DNA of 64,000 bases from Nemertoderma westbladi (GCA_032718475.1 JAUCBJ010000073.1:1-64000), one strand, 5' to 3'; positions 8,965-23,900 are shown, counted from the first letter of the stretch. Program-made: numbers and translations. Notes: generated from the letters alone by a model not told the origin.

Positions 8965-11900
8965 GTGAGTTTGTCGCCAATAATTAATATAATCGCCATA
9001 AACTATATTGTCCGACGTTTTATTTCTTAAATCACCTCAGTAAATCTACAAGCTATGATGGACCAGAAGGGCCAATTTGTTTATTTTTTATTTTTGACTG
9101 TCAAATTGGTAAATTTTTTTTTTTTTACCTGAAAAAATAACCAAAAACAAAATTGAAAAACAAAAACAAACCAACAAAAAAATACAAAATTTAGATAAGA
9201 AATGGTTTAATTCGTTTATTTTTTTCTAACCTGGAAAAAAAATAAATAAAAAACAAAATGTTAGATATACCGTGGCTGATTCAGGCCAATTTGATTATCT
9301 TTATTTTCATAAAATTACTAATGTACAGTAATAGAATTCACCTTAAAAGAAATACTAATGTAATAAATACTACACTATCAAAAAATGGCTACTAATGTAA
9401 TATAACTGATTTCAAAAATTAATGCCGGTACTAACTAATGTAATAAAATTCACCTTTTAATTATATTAGTAACTTTAGAAAATAAAGGTATTCAAATTGG
9501 CCTGAATCAGCCACGGTACAGATAAGAATTTGTTTAATTCGTTTTTTTTGTTCCTAACCTGGAAAAAAGTGTATATATTTTATAGCCCTACATTAGATGG
9601 GTACTGGTACTGCAGTAGGTACTTACTTAATAGGCCTAGGTTAGTAGGTCGATCAGTAGGTATCATTATGTGCCATGTGCCAATTACTGAATTAGGCTAT
9701 CTCAGTATCTAGATCTGTAGATTACAGGATTATGTAGACATAGACAGTTATATCGAGTTGAGTACCCGTCTGGCCAGCGCGTGGGCTGGGGGCCAGTCTT
9801 CGCGTCAGAGGGGGCAAAAAGTCCCAAAAGTGGGACAATTTTCGGACAACTCTTCGATTTATCACTCTCAGCGTTTCAAAATGGTTTGGTTTTGGCTATA
9901 ATTTTGAATATAGGTGCCTAAGATGCTATTCTACATGACAGGTCAGAAAAAAAAATGTCGCTATTTAATATTAGTTAATACTAGTTAACAATAAAAAAAA
10001 CTTGTTTGCGCTTAAAACCCTAAGGATTTTACAGTTTTGAATCTAATCACATTAAAGTTTTTTTATATGATAGATCAAAGATGGGGCAACATAACTATCA
10101 GGCGAAATTTTGTGAAAATGATTCTGCACCGCTAGGTGGCGCTGCAAATTTATCCAAATTTTGTAGGTTTGTTATAAATAAATAGTATTAAATTTTATTA
10201 ACAAAAAATTTCGAAAAGTTATCTGTTAGGCCTACTTTTATGCAGGGTGGCTATCTAGACGTAGACACCCACAGAAAGTTTCAGACTGATTGCATAAAAA
10301 TTGTAGAAGTAGTACCGGTAGGGTTTTGAAGTTGACAATTTCATAAAAAATATATTTGGAGATAATCGACCTTTCATTATACATAGTAATAGTAATTTCA
10401 ATAGGAATCCCTAAATGGAAATTGTTATAACTTGAAAACTAAAAGAGTTATTAAATAGCGGTTCCAGATTTGGAAACACCATGTAATGGTGCATTACATA
10501 CAATAGATCATAAAAATATCATATCAAATATCAGAATATGTATATATTACTAGCCATAGTAAGATAATAATTCGTTTACGTAAAACAATTACGGTACGGC
10601 ATACACCCAACACAGTTCAACCAATCACCATCACTCTCATCGGGTTAAACCCTTATTAGGTGGAGGGAAATTTAAAACGTCACTGCGCTTTGTGAGTTTG
10701 CAGTGAAGGTTTTTAGTCATTTCGTTATTCTTACATTTTGAGTACTGAAGGAGGCCAGGAGGCCGATAACGTGTTACTCTTTAAAAAACCTTAGCGTTTT
10801 TATATTAACCAGCCAGACCCCTTAATAACTGTCGTTATTATTTTCAATATATTACTTTGTTAATTGGAAAATGAGGTAAAAAAGGGGAAATAACGGTTGA
10901 ATAACAATAAATATAATAATATTTCGATTTATTAATTAGATTTTTGTTATAGATGGAACTTCCTATAATAACAGGTTTGGCTGCTTCCCCGCTGCCGTCG
11001 ATAAGTTTTCTTATTTCTTGGTGTAGCCGAACTATTAAACAATTCTGTGTTCCGGCATCAACACGCAGTTTCCTGGGCAATGTGTCAGTTAACTGCAGGA
11101 AAGCGAAGTAATTTTGAGTTACGATTTTAGGATTGTTATTGCTGGTCAATCTATCTAAACTAAACTAAGGCTAACTATTTTTCTTGAAAATCCGTCAATT
11201 GCTGTGGCTGCATGGGAGGCGATGGGATGGGATGGGATGGGATGGGATGGGATGGGATGGGATGGGATGGGATGGGATGGGATGGGATGGGATGGGATGG
11301 GATGGGATGGGATGGGATGGGATGGGTGGATGGGATGGGATGGGATGGGATGGGATGGGATGGGATGGGATGGGATGGGATGGGATGGGATGGGATGAGG
11401 AAGGGGAATCCGTAAGTTTTAAGTGTATCGAAGCCGGCCTTTGTCTCAGCGATTTTCGCAATCTGTGATTGACAACATCCGGATCTAAATAATTAAGCAT
11501 TAGGTGGACCCTGTTCTGCGGCATATTAATAGAATACTTTGACCATAATAAGTGTTTCATAGCTCGGTAGCCGCAATTCATCGCACCATCCTGGAGCTCC
11601 ATTAGTATTGCAACTAAAACTGTCACCAATGACTTCTCGAAATTCCTTAACTTTAACTGTAGTTTTCTATCAATTATAATCAGACATACTGTACTACCGG
11701 ACAGACAGAGGCACTCAATCATGTATAATCAAAGTAGCAACTATTAAGAATTGGTTTTTGGTTTATTTTTTTCTAGGTTAGAAAAAAATTAACGAATTAA
11801 AGCATTTCTTATGTAAAATTTTGTTTTTTGTTTATTTTTTCAAAAACAATAAATAAACCAATTTTTCTGTCAAAAATAAAAAATAAACGAATTGGCCCTT

Positions 11901-14900
11901 CTGGTCCACCATAACAAGCCATACTTAAAGTATAAATCATGATAAATAATATCTTATACCTTTATCATCCCCAATTAACCTCGTGTTTCGTTGGACGACG
12001 TGTATGTGTCCCGTCGTCTGAATATCTAGTTATGGGTTCGAACCCGTATCAGTAGTGAGGTTTTTTGTAACCCATTGACTAAAAAAAATTATAATTAATA
12101 ATTATCGTTATTTAATCAATTATTATTGATTGATACCTATGATGATATTCGTTGAGACCTGCTCGTATCTATTATGGCGATATCCACACTTCTGAGGTAT
12201 CTTTTCATCGAATTCTTTGTGTTAGTTTTATTGTATATTTTAAGCATAATATTAAGATAATGTAAGTTACACAGGCTGGAGGAATATCGAAATGTCATAT
12301 TTTTGAAAAAAATAATATGTATATTGTTTTCATTTTGTTGGTATGTAACATTGTAGCAATACTGGTACTTGGTGACATGCTCATCTGCTAAAATATTAAA
12401 AATAGTTTTAAATTTAGGAAACACTAAAAATTAAATTCTGAACAGGGTATCAGGTCTACCTTTTACCTGAGCCGCTAGCTGAATGGTTTAGAGCGTCAGA
12501 CTTTCAACCTGGAGGTCACCAGTTCGACACCCCTCCCCCCCCCCCCCCCCCCCCCCCCAACATCTCTCTCACCGATGCCTTCCCGCATAGACAAGACTGA
12601 CTCAGCGGGTTGGCGGAGCTGAGTCAAAGAATGAACTGATAATTGTTGGAAAATGTCGCTTCTATACAAAATACAAATGTTGACCTTTTTTTTCAAAATC
12701 AACTGAAATAAGAATAACAAGTAAATAACTACTACTACTAGGTCGAGCGAACTCGGACAGTGGAAATGAGATCCTTCCAGGCTTCCCGATTCTCCATGGT
12801 TGTCGCAATTTCGTTTCTCCCAAGTTCAGTATCCCTTTCAAGTTGATCTATATATGTTATGGCCGGTCGTCCACGACTACGCTTTCCATGAGTTGGTTGC
12901 CAGAGAAGTAGATCTGGTATGACCTCGTCTTTACTTCGCCAGCAGTGCCCACTGAATCTTAATCTGCGTTCACGGAGGGTGGTTGATACAGGTGGTATTG
13001 TACCATAAAGCTCGGCGTTTGTCATGTGTTGTCTCCAGCTGATGTTTAGGGCTGCCCTTAGTAGTCTTGTGTAGCAACCATCAATTCGTTGTTCAAGTGA
13101 TTTAGTCAGTGTCCAGGTCTCACCCCCGTATAAAAATACACTTTCCACTGTGGCTCGAAAGAACTTAGTCTTCAGGTGCCTGGAGAGATCTGATTTCCAG
13201 ATGGGATCTATTTTTGATAGAGCTACCCACCAAGCCTTCGCTTTCTAACTTCTTTGTCCTTTTTGCTACTCTCTATCCATGATCCAAGGTACTGGAAGTC
13301 GTCGACCTTCCTTAGTGGATTATTATCAATGGTTGTCAAGTTTCCATCAACATTAAAGGTCATGAATTCGGTCTTGGTAGCATTTATATGCAATCCAACC
13401 TCCTTAGCAGCCCTCTCCACTTTATTTAGTAGAAGCTGTGCATCTGCTAGCGTATTAGAGAGCAGGGCGATGTCATCCGCAAAGTCGGTGTCTGTGACTG
13501 TAGTTGCCGGATATCTACTACTTCTGCGTTCTTGAAGTGTGAATCCCAGATCTTCACCCTTTGTGGCCGTCCTCATTGCGTAATCCAGCACAATTACAAA
13601 TAGTAATGGTGCTAATGTGTCACCTTGCAGTACGCCAGCCAGGATTGAGAAAAACTCAGTTTCACCATCTGGTGAGAGTACCTGCGCTTCTGTGTCACAA
13701 TATAACAATCCAATGCCAGCAACAATTACTTCTGGTATTCCATAAGCTCTTAGGATTTCAAGCATTTTACCTCTATGGATGGAGTCGAATGCCTTCTTGA
13801 AGTCCACAAAAGTCATGACTGCGGGGAGATTCTTTGACTTAATTCCTTCAATCAGTCTCCGTAGTGCAAGTATCTGAGCTATTGTTGATCTACTTGGTCG
13901 AAATCCGTTTTGGCTCTTACGCAGTAGTTTCTCTATGTGAGGCCTAATCCTATATAGAATCATTTTATTGTATATTTTGGCAGCTACCACAAGCAGACAG
14001 ATCCCACGATAGTTTGTTGGTATGCCGAGGTCTCCTTTCTTGGGGAGAGGCTTTAGTTGACCTTTAGTCCAAATTGGTGGTGGCTTTTCCCCTTTTAACA
14101 TCCGGTTGCAAACATTGCAGGACATTGCTTTCGCCGTGAGGACCAGCCAGTGCATAATCTTGTACTTTGGCAGCCTCATGGAGTGAATAAGCATGGTGGA
14201 CAGCCCATGACTTTCTGGAGACGCATCTTAAAGGACACTGGCCTTAAAGATGCGGATGATCTAGCAAATGTCATGGGTGATAGGGATTTGTGGCGGTGCA
14301 ATTTTGTTGACAAGCCGGCACAGCATTCCTAAAAATGCAGCTGCAATGCAGCATGCCGATCCTAGTAGTGCAAACATTCAATAATGGTCTGTTTAGCACT
14401 CCGGTTTTCCATATCTCCGCTGGGATTTCATCTAATCCACTTGCTTTATTATTGGACATGCTTTTAATGCTTCTTTGGAGTTCGGCAGGTGTGAAGTCCC
14501 CTGTTTCTATAGGTAGTGTCTTGTCATATATTTTCCTTGTAGGGCTGACCTTGATGTTTGGTGGCTGCCCAAGCAAGTTGCTGAAGTGATTTTTCCACTT
14601 CCCAACACGTTCTTCAGGACTATCGGCTTTGAGGCCCCCCTTTCCACAACTTTTCCGACCAGATACCTCATTTACAGTTTGCCAGGTAAGTCTTGATTGT
14701 TGCTGTATGTGAGCAGTTGTAATTGCTTCAGTTTTATCCTGTATGTACTTTTCCTGGCTGATATTGTAGGCCAATTTAAGATCGTCCTTAGCTTTCTCAA
14801 CCTTGTTAATGTTTTCGGTTGTTGGTTGTTCGGTTTTAACTTTGTAGGCTATCTTAAGATCTTCTCTCTTACAAGTAACCTCAGAGTTTTGCCATGGCAC

Positions 14901-17900
14901 ATACTGTTTTCGTTTGGGTTTCTGGGGGATATGCCTCTTAGATGATTCCTTGTGGGCTGTTATTATATTCTGGTATATTGAATCGGTGGATTGGTCTTCA
15001 TCCATTGACTGAAGTGCTTCAAAGCGGTTTTGAACTTCTACTGTATAAGCATCCTTTACAGCATTGTCAGTTCTGAGTTTCTCCCAGTCATAGTTGATTT
15101 GCTTGCTTGTCCTGGGTTTGCTGCCTCTCAAATTGAGTCTGATCTCTGCAGTCACAATTCTGTGGTCCGAACCAATTACGTTGAACGAGCTGTATGCCTC
15201 GCAGTTGATCATGCTGTTTCTCCACTTTTTGTTTATAAGGATGTAATCCAGTTGTGCTTTGGTTCCATTAGGGTATTGAAAGGTCCATAGCTTCCCCTTA
15301 CTCTTTTCGAATGTGTTGTTTGTTGGGATCAATTCACATTCTTCCATTAGGTCTAAAAGTAAGTACCCATTTCTGTTAGAACTGGTGTTATAGGTGTAAC
15401 CCTTGATGTCTTCTGGGCCAATTTGCGCATTCAGGTCACCAGCAATGACTTTAACATTGTGTTTCGGAATGTCCTCAATAAGTCCAGTCAGTTCTTCATA
15501 AAACTTGACTGCTTGTTCTGGCTCTGAGGCATTGGTTGGACTGTAGCATAGCAACATATAACTGTTGTCTTGGGATTCCCATCAAATGTTGCGATCATAA
15601 CCCTGGAATTTATAGATTCGATGTTGTTTAGGGTCTTAAGTGCAAATGGGCTTAGCAGAATTCCTACTCCGCCAATTGATGCATTGGCCGAGTTTCTTAC
15701 TGCTGAGCTTGTTACTAACGTCCATCCATTTCCAATGTCATTGTACTTCATGGCAGTGTCTTCATGACAAATCCGATGTTCTTGGATGCAGATGATGTCG
15801 ATGTTATATTCCATTGCCAGAGCGACCATGTCACCCTGTTTGGTAAGTGCTTTCAGCGTGCGTGCGTTCGGATATAAAGTCGGATATATAAATAATAATA
15901 TGTATTGGTAATTGTTTAATCTCGTATATTAGTATTCTATTACTAAGTTTAAAGTATCCCTAGAGATAATTAGTTGGTGTTTATTACTTATTTAGGCTGA
16001 TTTTAGTCTGGATCCAATTGTCGACGAGATCCCACTGATCCGTCACAACGGATCTGTTGTGGATCCGTTAATGAACCAACGGATTGACTTCCATTTCAAC
16101 GCTGTTCTTGACGCGATAGCGGAATGGCGAAAGGAAAAATCGATACGGGAAGACGTTGGCTTGGGAGGGAAGATCAAGTTCTTCCATAACGCCTTCGTTG
16201 GCGAGACTAAACTCAGGTTCTCGGAAGAGGAAGACAGACTGATGGAGTTCCATTGCGCCCTTCTAGAACTCAAATGCGGGGCGCCTTTAAATACGGTGAG
16301 TTCCAATTAGCCATTCTAGAACTCAAGTCTGGGAATCGAGTGGTTCGTGTTGATACGGTTGTTCTAGAATAGTTCTAGAGTAGTTCTAGAATAGTTCTAG
16401 AGTAGTTCTAGAATAGTTCTAGAGTAGTTATATGCCATAGAACATAATAGTATAATAGTTGCTATTCGTGAAAATAATTCGCGTATTATTTGTTTCTATT
16501 GTATCAGGTTTCCTCCCTCTGTTGGGACCAGAACGAATCCTTTGTCCAGTTCGCCGGTTCCTCTGCCAGACTGGTAGAAGGCTACGAAGCAATCACTCGT
16601 CGTCTTACCATTGGTCTAGACATCAAGTTACAGTCCCCAGTCGTCAAAGTAACATACAGTGGTAGTGGTGTGGAAGTGGTGACCTCGAGTGGTGATATAT
16701 GTAAAGGAGATAAAGTGAGTGATTCCGTATTACATTGTTTTATTTTCTCTTTATTAGCTCACTAACATAACTAACTATAAAATGCAGCTTTATTTCCGAG
16801 AATTTATTTCGCCAAACAAAGTCTAGAATACGTAATGAACAATATCGTTATTACACATAACCTAACACTATTCTGAGTGAACGAATTGTTCAGTCTAATT
16901 GGAACAGTTTTATTCTTGGAGGGATTTCGTGTTTGAAGAAGTCAATTAAGCTGGATAAAGTAAACCTGTATTTTTTGCGGTCATCACAGTGATTAAAGTA
17001 TCAATGTGCACCTGTTATAAAACTCTCATTTAAGAATTAAGTTATAAATCGCTGGACAGCTGCTTGTACAAAAATGAGTGATTTACACAGTTGGTTTTGA
17101 TGTTTCTGACAAACTGATTTATACATTTTAGACTTTTTTACCGTCAGATTTTTTTCTGTGAAAAATTTCAGTCATAAACAAATATTAGTTTCCTATTTGC
17201 TTCCTCACTTATAATTTAACCCCTTCTTGTAATCTGTAGGTAAATGAGTTTATAGTAACTTTAACAACTAAATTAATTTTATTCTCAGGTCGTCGTTGCT
17301 GTGCCTCTATCGGTTCTCCAATCGAAAGGGATCCAGTTCGATCCGCCGCTCAAGGAGACCAAGGTCTGTTCGGTAAACCGCCTGGGTTGCGGCCAGACCG
17401 AAAAGGTGATCCTTCGATTCGGTGAGGCCGCCTTCTGGGCCTCCAAGGTGGGTAAATCCCGGGTGTTCGGCGGAGTTCCCACCGGCGGCTCCCGTGGTTG
17501 GTTCTCCGTGTTCTACGACAACTCGACCCGCAACCGGTTCATAATCGCCGGGTTGGTCTCCGGCTCCGCCGTACAGGAGATGCGGTCGCTAAGCGACCAG
17601 CTCGTCGTCGAGCGTTGCTTAGCGACGCTTCGCAAGTTGTTCCCCGAGGAGAAGGTTGGCATTCCCATAGAGACGACTGTTACTCGTTGGTACAAGGAGA
17701 CGTATTCCGGGATGGCGTACAGCTTTATTCCGGTGGGATGTACCCCGGACGATGTTGAATCCATTACCAGCGATGTCGATGGCGTTCTATTCTTTGCCGG
17801 AGAGGTAAGTGAAACTACTCACCCTATTATATTGCTGTAAATCCAATAAACATAAATTAGCCCAACAAAGGCAACTAAAAAATGACAATCGTTGTATTTT

Positions 17901-20900
17901 GAAGCAAAGCAATCGTAACCCACAGTAGTGTTTAATCGGGATCCCCGTTAAAAATGTAATCCCGGTCCCGATCCCGGTCCCGATCCCGATCCCGGTCCCG
18001 ATTCCGAGTTTTTTTGGAACGGGATCCCGAAGTATATCATCCGATGAATAGTTGAACCAGAAGAGATTGATCTCATCGAATTCTCTGATTACTGGATATC
18101 AGTAAATCATCCAGTAATCAAACCAAACTGTTACCGTTTTATATTTACAGCACACCGAACTAACTCAAAATCTTACCGTTTTATATTAGCAGCACACCGA
18201 ACTAACTCAAACTCTTACCGTTTTATATTTGCAGCACACCGAACTAACTCAATCTGTTACCGTTTTATATTTGCAGCACAGCGAACTAACTATAACTGTT
18301 ACCGTTTTATATTTGCAGCACACCGAACTAACTCAAACTGTTACCGTTTTATATTTGCAGCACACCGAACTAACTCAAACTGTTACCGTTTTATATTTGC
18401 AGCACACCGAACTAACTCAAACTGTTACCGTTTTATTTTTGCAGCACACCGAACTAACTCAAGCTGTTAACGTTTTATATTTGCAGCACACCGAACTAAC
18501 TCAAACTGTTACCGTTTTATATTTGCAGCACACCGAACTAACTCAAACTGTTACCGTTTTGTATTTGCAGTACACCGAACTAACTCAAACTGTTACCGTT
18601 TTATATTTGCAGCACACCGAACTAACTCAAACTGTTACCGTTTTATATTTGCAGCACACCGAACTAACTCAAACTGTTACCGTTTTATATTTGCAGCACA
18701 CCGAACTAACTCAAATTGTTACCGTTTTATATTTGCAGCACACCGAACTAACTCAAACTGTTACTGTTTTATATTAGCAGCATATCGAACTAACTGAAAC
18801 TCTTACCGTTTTATATTAGCAGCACACCGAACTAACTCAAACTGTTACCGTTTTATATTTGCAGCACACCGAACTAACTAAAACTGTTACCGTTTTATAT
18901 TAGCCGCACACCGAACTAACTCAAACTCTTACCGTTTTATATTTGCAGCACACCGAACTAACTCAAACTGTTCCGTTTTATATTAGCAGCACACCGAACT
19001 AACTCAAACTCTTACCGTTTTATATTAGCAGCACACCGAACTAACTCAAACTCTTAGCGTTTTATATTTGCAGCACACCGAACTAAATCAAATTCTTACC
19101 GTTTTATATTAGCACCACACCGAACTAACTCAAACTCTTATCGTTATATATTTTCAGCACACCGATCTAACTCAAACTCTTACCGTTTTATATTTGCAGC
19201 ACACCGAATTACTCAAACTGTTACTGTTTTATATTTGCAACACACCGAACTAACTCAAACTGTTACCGTTTTATATTTGCAGCACTCCGAACTAACTCAA
19301 ACTGTTACCGTTTTATATTTGCAGCACACCGAACTAACTCAAACTGTTACCGTTTTATATTTGCAGCACACCGAACTAACTCAAAATCTTACCGTTTTAT
19401 ATTAGCAGCACACCGAACTAACTCAAACTCTTACCGTTTTATATTTGCAGCACACCGAACTAACTCAATCTGTTACCGTTTTATATTTGCAGCACAGCGA
19501 ACTAACTATAACTGTTACCGTTTTATATTTGCAGCACACCGAACTAACTCAAACTGTTACCGTTTTATATTTGCAGCACACCGAACTAACTCAAACTGTT
19601 ACCGTTTTATATTTGCAGCACACCGAACTAACTCAAACTGTTACCGTTTTATTTTTGCAGCACACCGAACTAACTCAAGCTGTTACCGTTTTATATTTGC
19701 AGCACACCGAACTAACTCAAACTGTTACCGTTTTATATTTGCAGCACACCGAACTAACTCAAACTGTTACCGTTTTATATTTGCAGCACACCGAACTAAC
19801 TCAAACTGTTACCGTTTTATATTTGCAGCACACCGAACTAACTCAAACTGTTACCGTTTTATATTTGCAGCACACCGAACTAACTCAAACTGTTACCGTT
19901 TTATTTTTGCAGCACACCGAACTAACTCAAGCTGTTACCGTTTTATATTTGCAGCACATCGAACTAACTCAAACTGTTACCGTTTTATATTTGCAGCACA
20001 CCAAACTAACTCAAACTGTTACCGTTTTATATTTGCAACACATCGAACTAACTCAAACTGTTACCGTTTTATATTTGCAGCACACCAAACTAACTCAAAC
20101 TATTACCGTTTTATATTTGCAGCACATCGTACTAACTCAAACTGTTACCGTTTTATATTTGCAGCACACCGAACTAACTTAAACTGTTACCGTTTTATAT
20201 TTGCAGCACACCGAACTAACTCAAACTGTTACCGTTTTATATTAGCAGCACACCGAACTAACTCAAACTGTTACCGTTTTATATTAGCAGCACACCGAAC
20301 TAACTCAAACTGTTACCGTTTTATATTTGCAGCACACCGAACTAACTCAAACTGTTACCGTTTCATATTTGCAGCACACCGAACTAACTCAACTCTTACC
20401 GTTTTATATTTGCAGCACACAGAACTAACTCAAACTCTTACCGTTTTATATTTGCAGCACACCGAACTAACTCAAACTGTTACCGTTTTATATTTGCAGC
20501 ACACCGAACTAACTCAAAAACTCTTACCGTTATATATTTGCAACATACCGAACTAACTCAAACTGTTACCGTTTTATATTTGCAGCACACCGAACTAACT
20601 CAAACTCTTACCGTTTTATATTTACAGCACACCGAACTAACTCAAACTGTTACCGTTTTATATTTGCAGCACACCGAACTAACTCAATATGTTACCGTTT
20701 TATATTTGCAGCACAGCTAACTAACTATAACTGTTACCGTTTTATATTTGCAGCACACCGAACTAACTCAAACTGTTACCGTTTTATATTTGCAGTACTC
20801 CGAACTAACTCAAACTTTTACCGTTTTATATTTGCAGCACACCGAACTAACTCAAACTGTTACCGTTTTATATTTGCAGCACACCGAACTAACTCAAACT

Positions 20901-23900
20901 GTTACCGTTTTGTATTTGCAGTACACCGAACTAACTCAAACTGTTACCGTTTTATATTTGCAGCACACCGAACTAACTCAAACTGTTACCGTTTTATATT
21001 TGCAGCACACCGAACTAACTCAAACTGTTACCGTTTTATATTTGCAGCACACCGAACTAACTCAAACTGTTACCGTTTTATATTTGCAGCACACCGAACT
21101 AACTCAAACTGTTACCGTTTTATTTTTGCAGCACACCGAACTAACTCAAGCTGTTAACGTTTTATATTTGCAGCACACCGAACTAACTCAAACTGTTACC
21201 GTTTTATATTTGCAGCACACCGAACTAACTCAAACTGTTACCGTTTTGTATTTGCAGTACACCGAACTAACTCAAACTGTTACCGTTTTATATTTGCAGC
21301 ACACCGAACTAACTCAAACTGTTACCGTTTTATATTTGCAGCACACCGAACTAACTCAAACTGTTACCGTTTTATATTTGCAGCACACCGAACTAACTCA
21401 AATTGTTACCGTTTTATATTTGCAGCACACCGAACTAACTCAAACTGTTACTGTTTTATATTAGCAGCATATCGAACTAACTGAAACTCTTACCGTTTTA
21501 TATTAGCAGCACACCGAACTAACTCAAACTGTTACCGTTTTATATTTGCAGCACACCGAACTAACTAAAACTGTTACCGTTTTATATTAGCCGCACACCG
21601 AACTAACTCAAACTCTTACCGTTTTATATTTGCAGCACACCGAACTAACTCAAACTGTTCCGTTTTATATTAGCAGCACACCGAACTAACTCAAACTCTT
21701 ACCGTTTTATATTAGCAGCACACCGAACTAACTCAAACTCTTAGCGTTTTATATTTGCAGCACACCGAACTAACTCAAACTCTTACCGTTTTATATTAGC
21801 ACCACACCGAACTAACTCAAACTCTTATCGTTATATATTTTCAGCACACCGATCTAACTCAAACTCTTACCGTTTTATATTTGCAGCACACCGAATTACT
21901 CAAACTGTTACTGTTTTATATTTGCAACACACCGAACTAACTCAAACTGTTACCGTTTTATATTTGCAGCACTCCGAACTAACTCAAACTGTTACCGTTT
22001 TATATTTGCAGCACACCGAACTAACTCAAACTGTTACCGTTTTATATTTGCAGCACACCGAACTAACTCAAAATCTTACCGTTTTATATTAGCAGCACAC
22101 CGAACTAACTCAAACTCTTACCGTTTTATATTTGCAGCACACCGAACTAACTCAATCTGTTACCGTTTTATATTTGCAGCACAGCGAACTAACTATAACT
22201 GTTACCGTTTTATATTTGCAGCACACCGAACTAACTCAAACTGTTACCGTTTTATATTTGCAGCACACCGAACTAACTCAAACTGTTACCGTTTTATATT
22301 TGCAGCACACCGAACTAACTCAAACTGTTACCGTTTTATTTTTGCAGCACACCGAACTAACTCAAGCTGTTACCGTTTTATATTTGCAGCACACCGAACT
22401 AACTCAAACTGTTACCGTTTTATATTTGCAGCACACCGAACTAACTCAAACTGTTACCGTTTTATATTTGCAGCACACCGAACTAACTCAAACTGTTACC
22501 GTTTTATATTTGCAGCACACCGAACTAACTCAAACTGTTACCGTTTTATATTTGCAGCACACCGAACTAACTCAAACTGTTACCGTTTTATTTTTGCAGC
22601 ACACCGAACTAACTCAAGCTGTTACCGTTTTATATTTGCAGCACATCGAACTAACTCAAACTGTTACCGTTTTATATTTGCAGCACACCAAACTAACTCA
22701 AACTGTTACCGTTTTATATTTGCAACACATCGAACTAACTCAAACTGTTACCGTTTTATATTTGCAGCACACCAAACTAACTCAAACTATTACCGTTTTA
22801 TATTTGCAGCACATCGTACTAACTCAAACTGTTACCGTTTTATATTTGCAGCACACCGAACTAACTTAAACTGTTACCGTTTTATATTTGCAGCACACCG
22901 AACTAACTCAAACTGTTACCGTTTTATATTAGCAGCACACCGAACTAACTCAAACTGTTACCGTTTTATATTAGCAGCACACCGAACTAACTCAAACTGT
23001 TACCGTTTTATATTTGCAGCACACCGAACTAACTCAAACTGTTACCGTTTCATATTTGCAGCACACCGAACTAACTCAACTCTTACCGTTTTATATTTGC
23101 AGCACACAGAACTAACTCAAACTCTTACCGTTTTATATTTGCAGCACACCGAACTAACTCAAACTGTTACCGTTTTATATTTGCAGCACACCGAACTAAC
23201 TCAAAAACTCTTACCGTTATATATTTGCAACATACCGAACTAACTCAAACTGTTACCGTTTTATATTTGCAGCACACCGAACTAACTCAAACTCTTACCG
23301 TTTTATATTTACAGCACACCGAACTAACTCAAACTGTTACCGTTTTATATTTGCAGCACACCGAACTAACTCAATATGTTACCGTTTTATATTTGCAGCA
23401 CAGCTAACTAACTATAACTGTTACCGTTTTATATTTGCAGCACACCGAACTAACTCAAACTGTTACCGTTTTATATTTGCAGTACTCCGAACTAACTCAA
23501 ACTTTTACCGTTTTATATTTGCAGCACACCAAACTAACTCAAACTGTTACCGTTTTATTTTTGCAGCACACCGAACTAACTCAAACTGTTACCGTTTTAT
23601 ATTTGCAGCACACCGAACTAACTCAAACTGTTACCGTTTTATATTTGCAGCACACCGAACTAACTCAAACTGTTACCGTTTTATATTTGCAGCACACCGA
23701 CCGAACTAACTCAAACTGTTACCGTTTTATATTTGCAGCACACCGAACTAACTCAAACTGTTACCGTTTTATATTTGCAGCACACCGAACTAACTCAAAC
23801 TGTTACTGTTTTATATTTGCAACATATCGAACTAACTCAAACTCTTACCGTTTTATATTAGCAGCACACCGAACTAACTCAAACTGTTACCGTTTTATAT

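Larger units (their letters stand above)
9056..11911. mobile_element. 2.86-kb TIR DNA transposon with TA target duplication
   Basis: The left end TGATGGACCAGAAGGGCCAA continuing TTTGTTTATTTTTTA is matched in inverted orientation at 11853-11911 (TTGGCCCTTCTGGTCCACCA), about 55-60 bp of near-perfect terminal inverted repeat. TA flanks both ends (9054-9055, 11912-11913). It carries a nested MITE, a (GGGAT)n tract and a decayed integrase-like fragment. A TA duplication suggests Tc1/mariner-like or another TA-targeting group; the superfamily is unresolved. No intact transposase is present. Confidence 0.8.
12729..15888 (-). mobile_element. APE-type LINE, 5' truncated and disabled, antisense in a KDM1B intron
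   Basis: Read on the minus strand, the 5' end begins within the AP-endonuclease (NARTLKA...DIICIQEHR), followed by the [10 protein letters not shown] signature. The reverse transcriptase comes next ([55 protein letters not shown]) and then a C-terminal [12 protein letters not shown]...SRGRPAITY region. A frameshift lies near 15540, another between 13223 and 13148, and a 252-bp insertion splits the ORF. The 3' end is a short TAG repeat, and possible 7-bp TAAATAA duplications flank it (12722-12728, 15889-15895; weak because AT-rich). A non-LTR retrotransposon; the exact clade is not assigned. Confidence 0.88.
8965..15995 (+). other. KDM1B intron loaded with transposable elements
   Basis: A 7.03-kb phase-0 intron (donor GTGAGT, acceptor TTATTTAG). 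It contains a TA-flanked TIR transposon (9056-11911), a tRNA-like sequence near 12.0 kb, a tRNA-headed SINE-like unit (12465-12720) and an antisense LINE (12729-15888) with a second LINE fragment inserted. Only about 90 nt at the 5' end and 107 nt at the 3' end look like original intron. Confidence 0.9.

Noticed and set aside
10129-10142. CTCF-like site CCGCTAGGTGGCGC
   Set aside because: It resembles the core consensus but is one chance-level motif inside a transposon, with no conservation or orientation pattern to support it.
11216-11397. Interstitial telomere repeat
   Set aside because: The unit is GGGAT, not TTAGGG or TTAGG; the 22-bp TAGGGCTTATACT array at 41 kb is not telomeric either.
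11195-11722. Proteins of MGWDG or PSHPI repeats
   Set aside because: Artefacts of the (GGGAT)n pentanucleotide, open in every frame.
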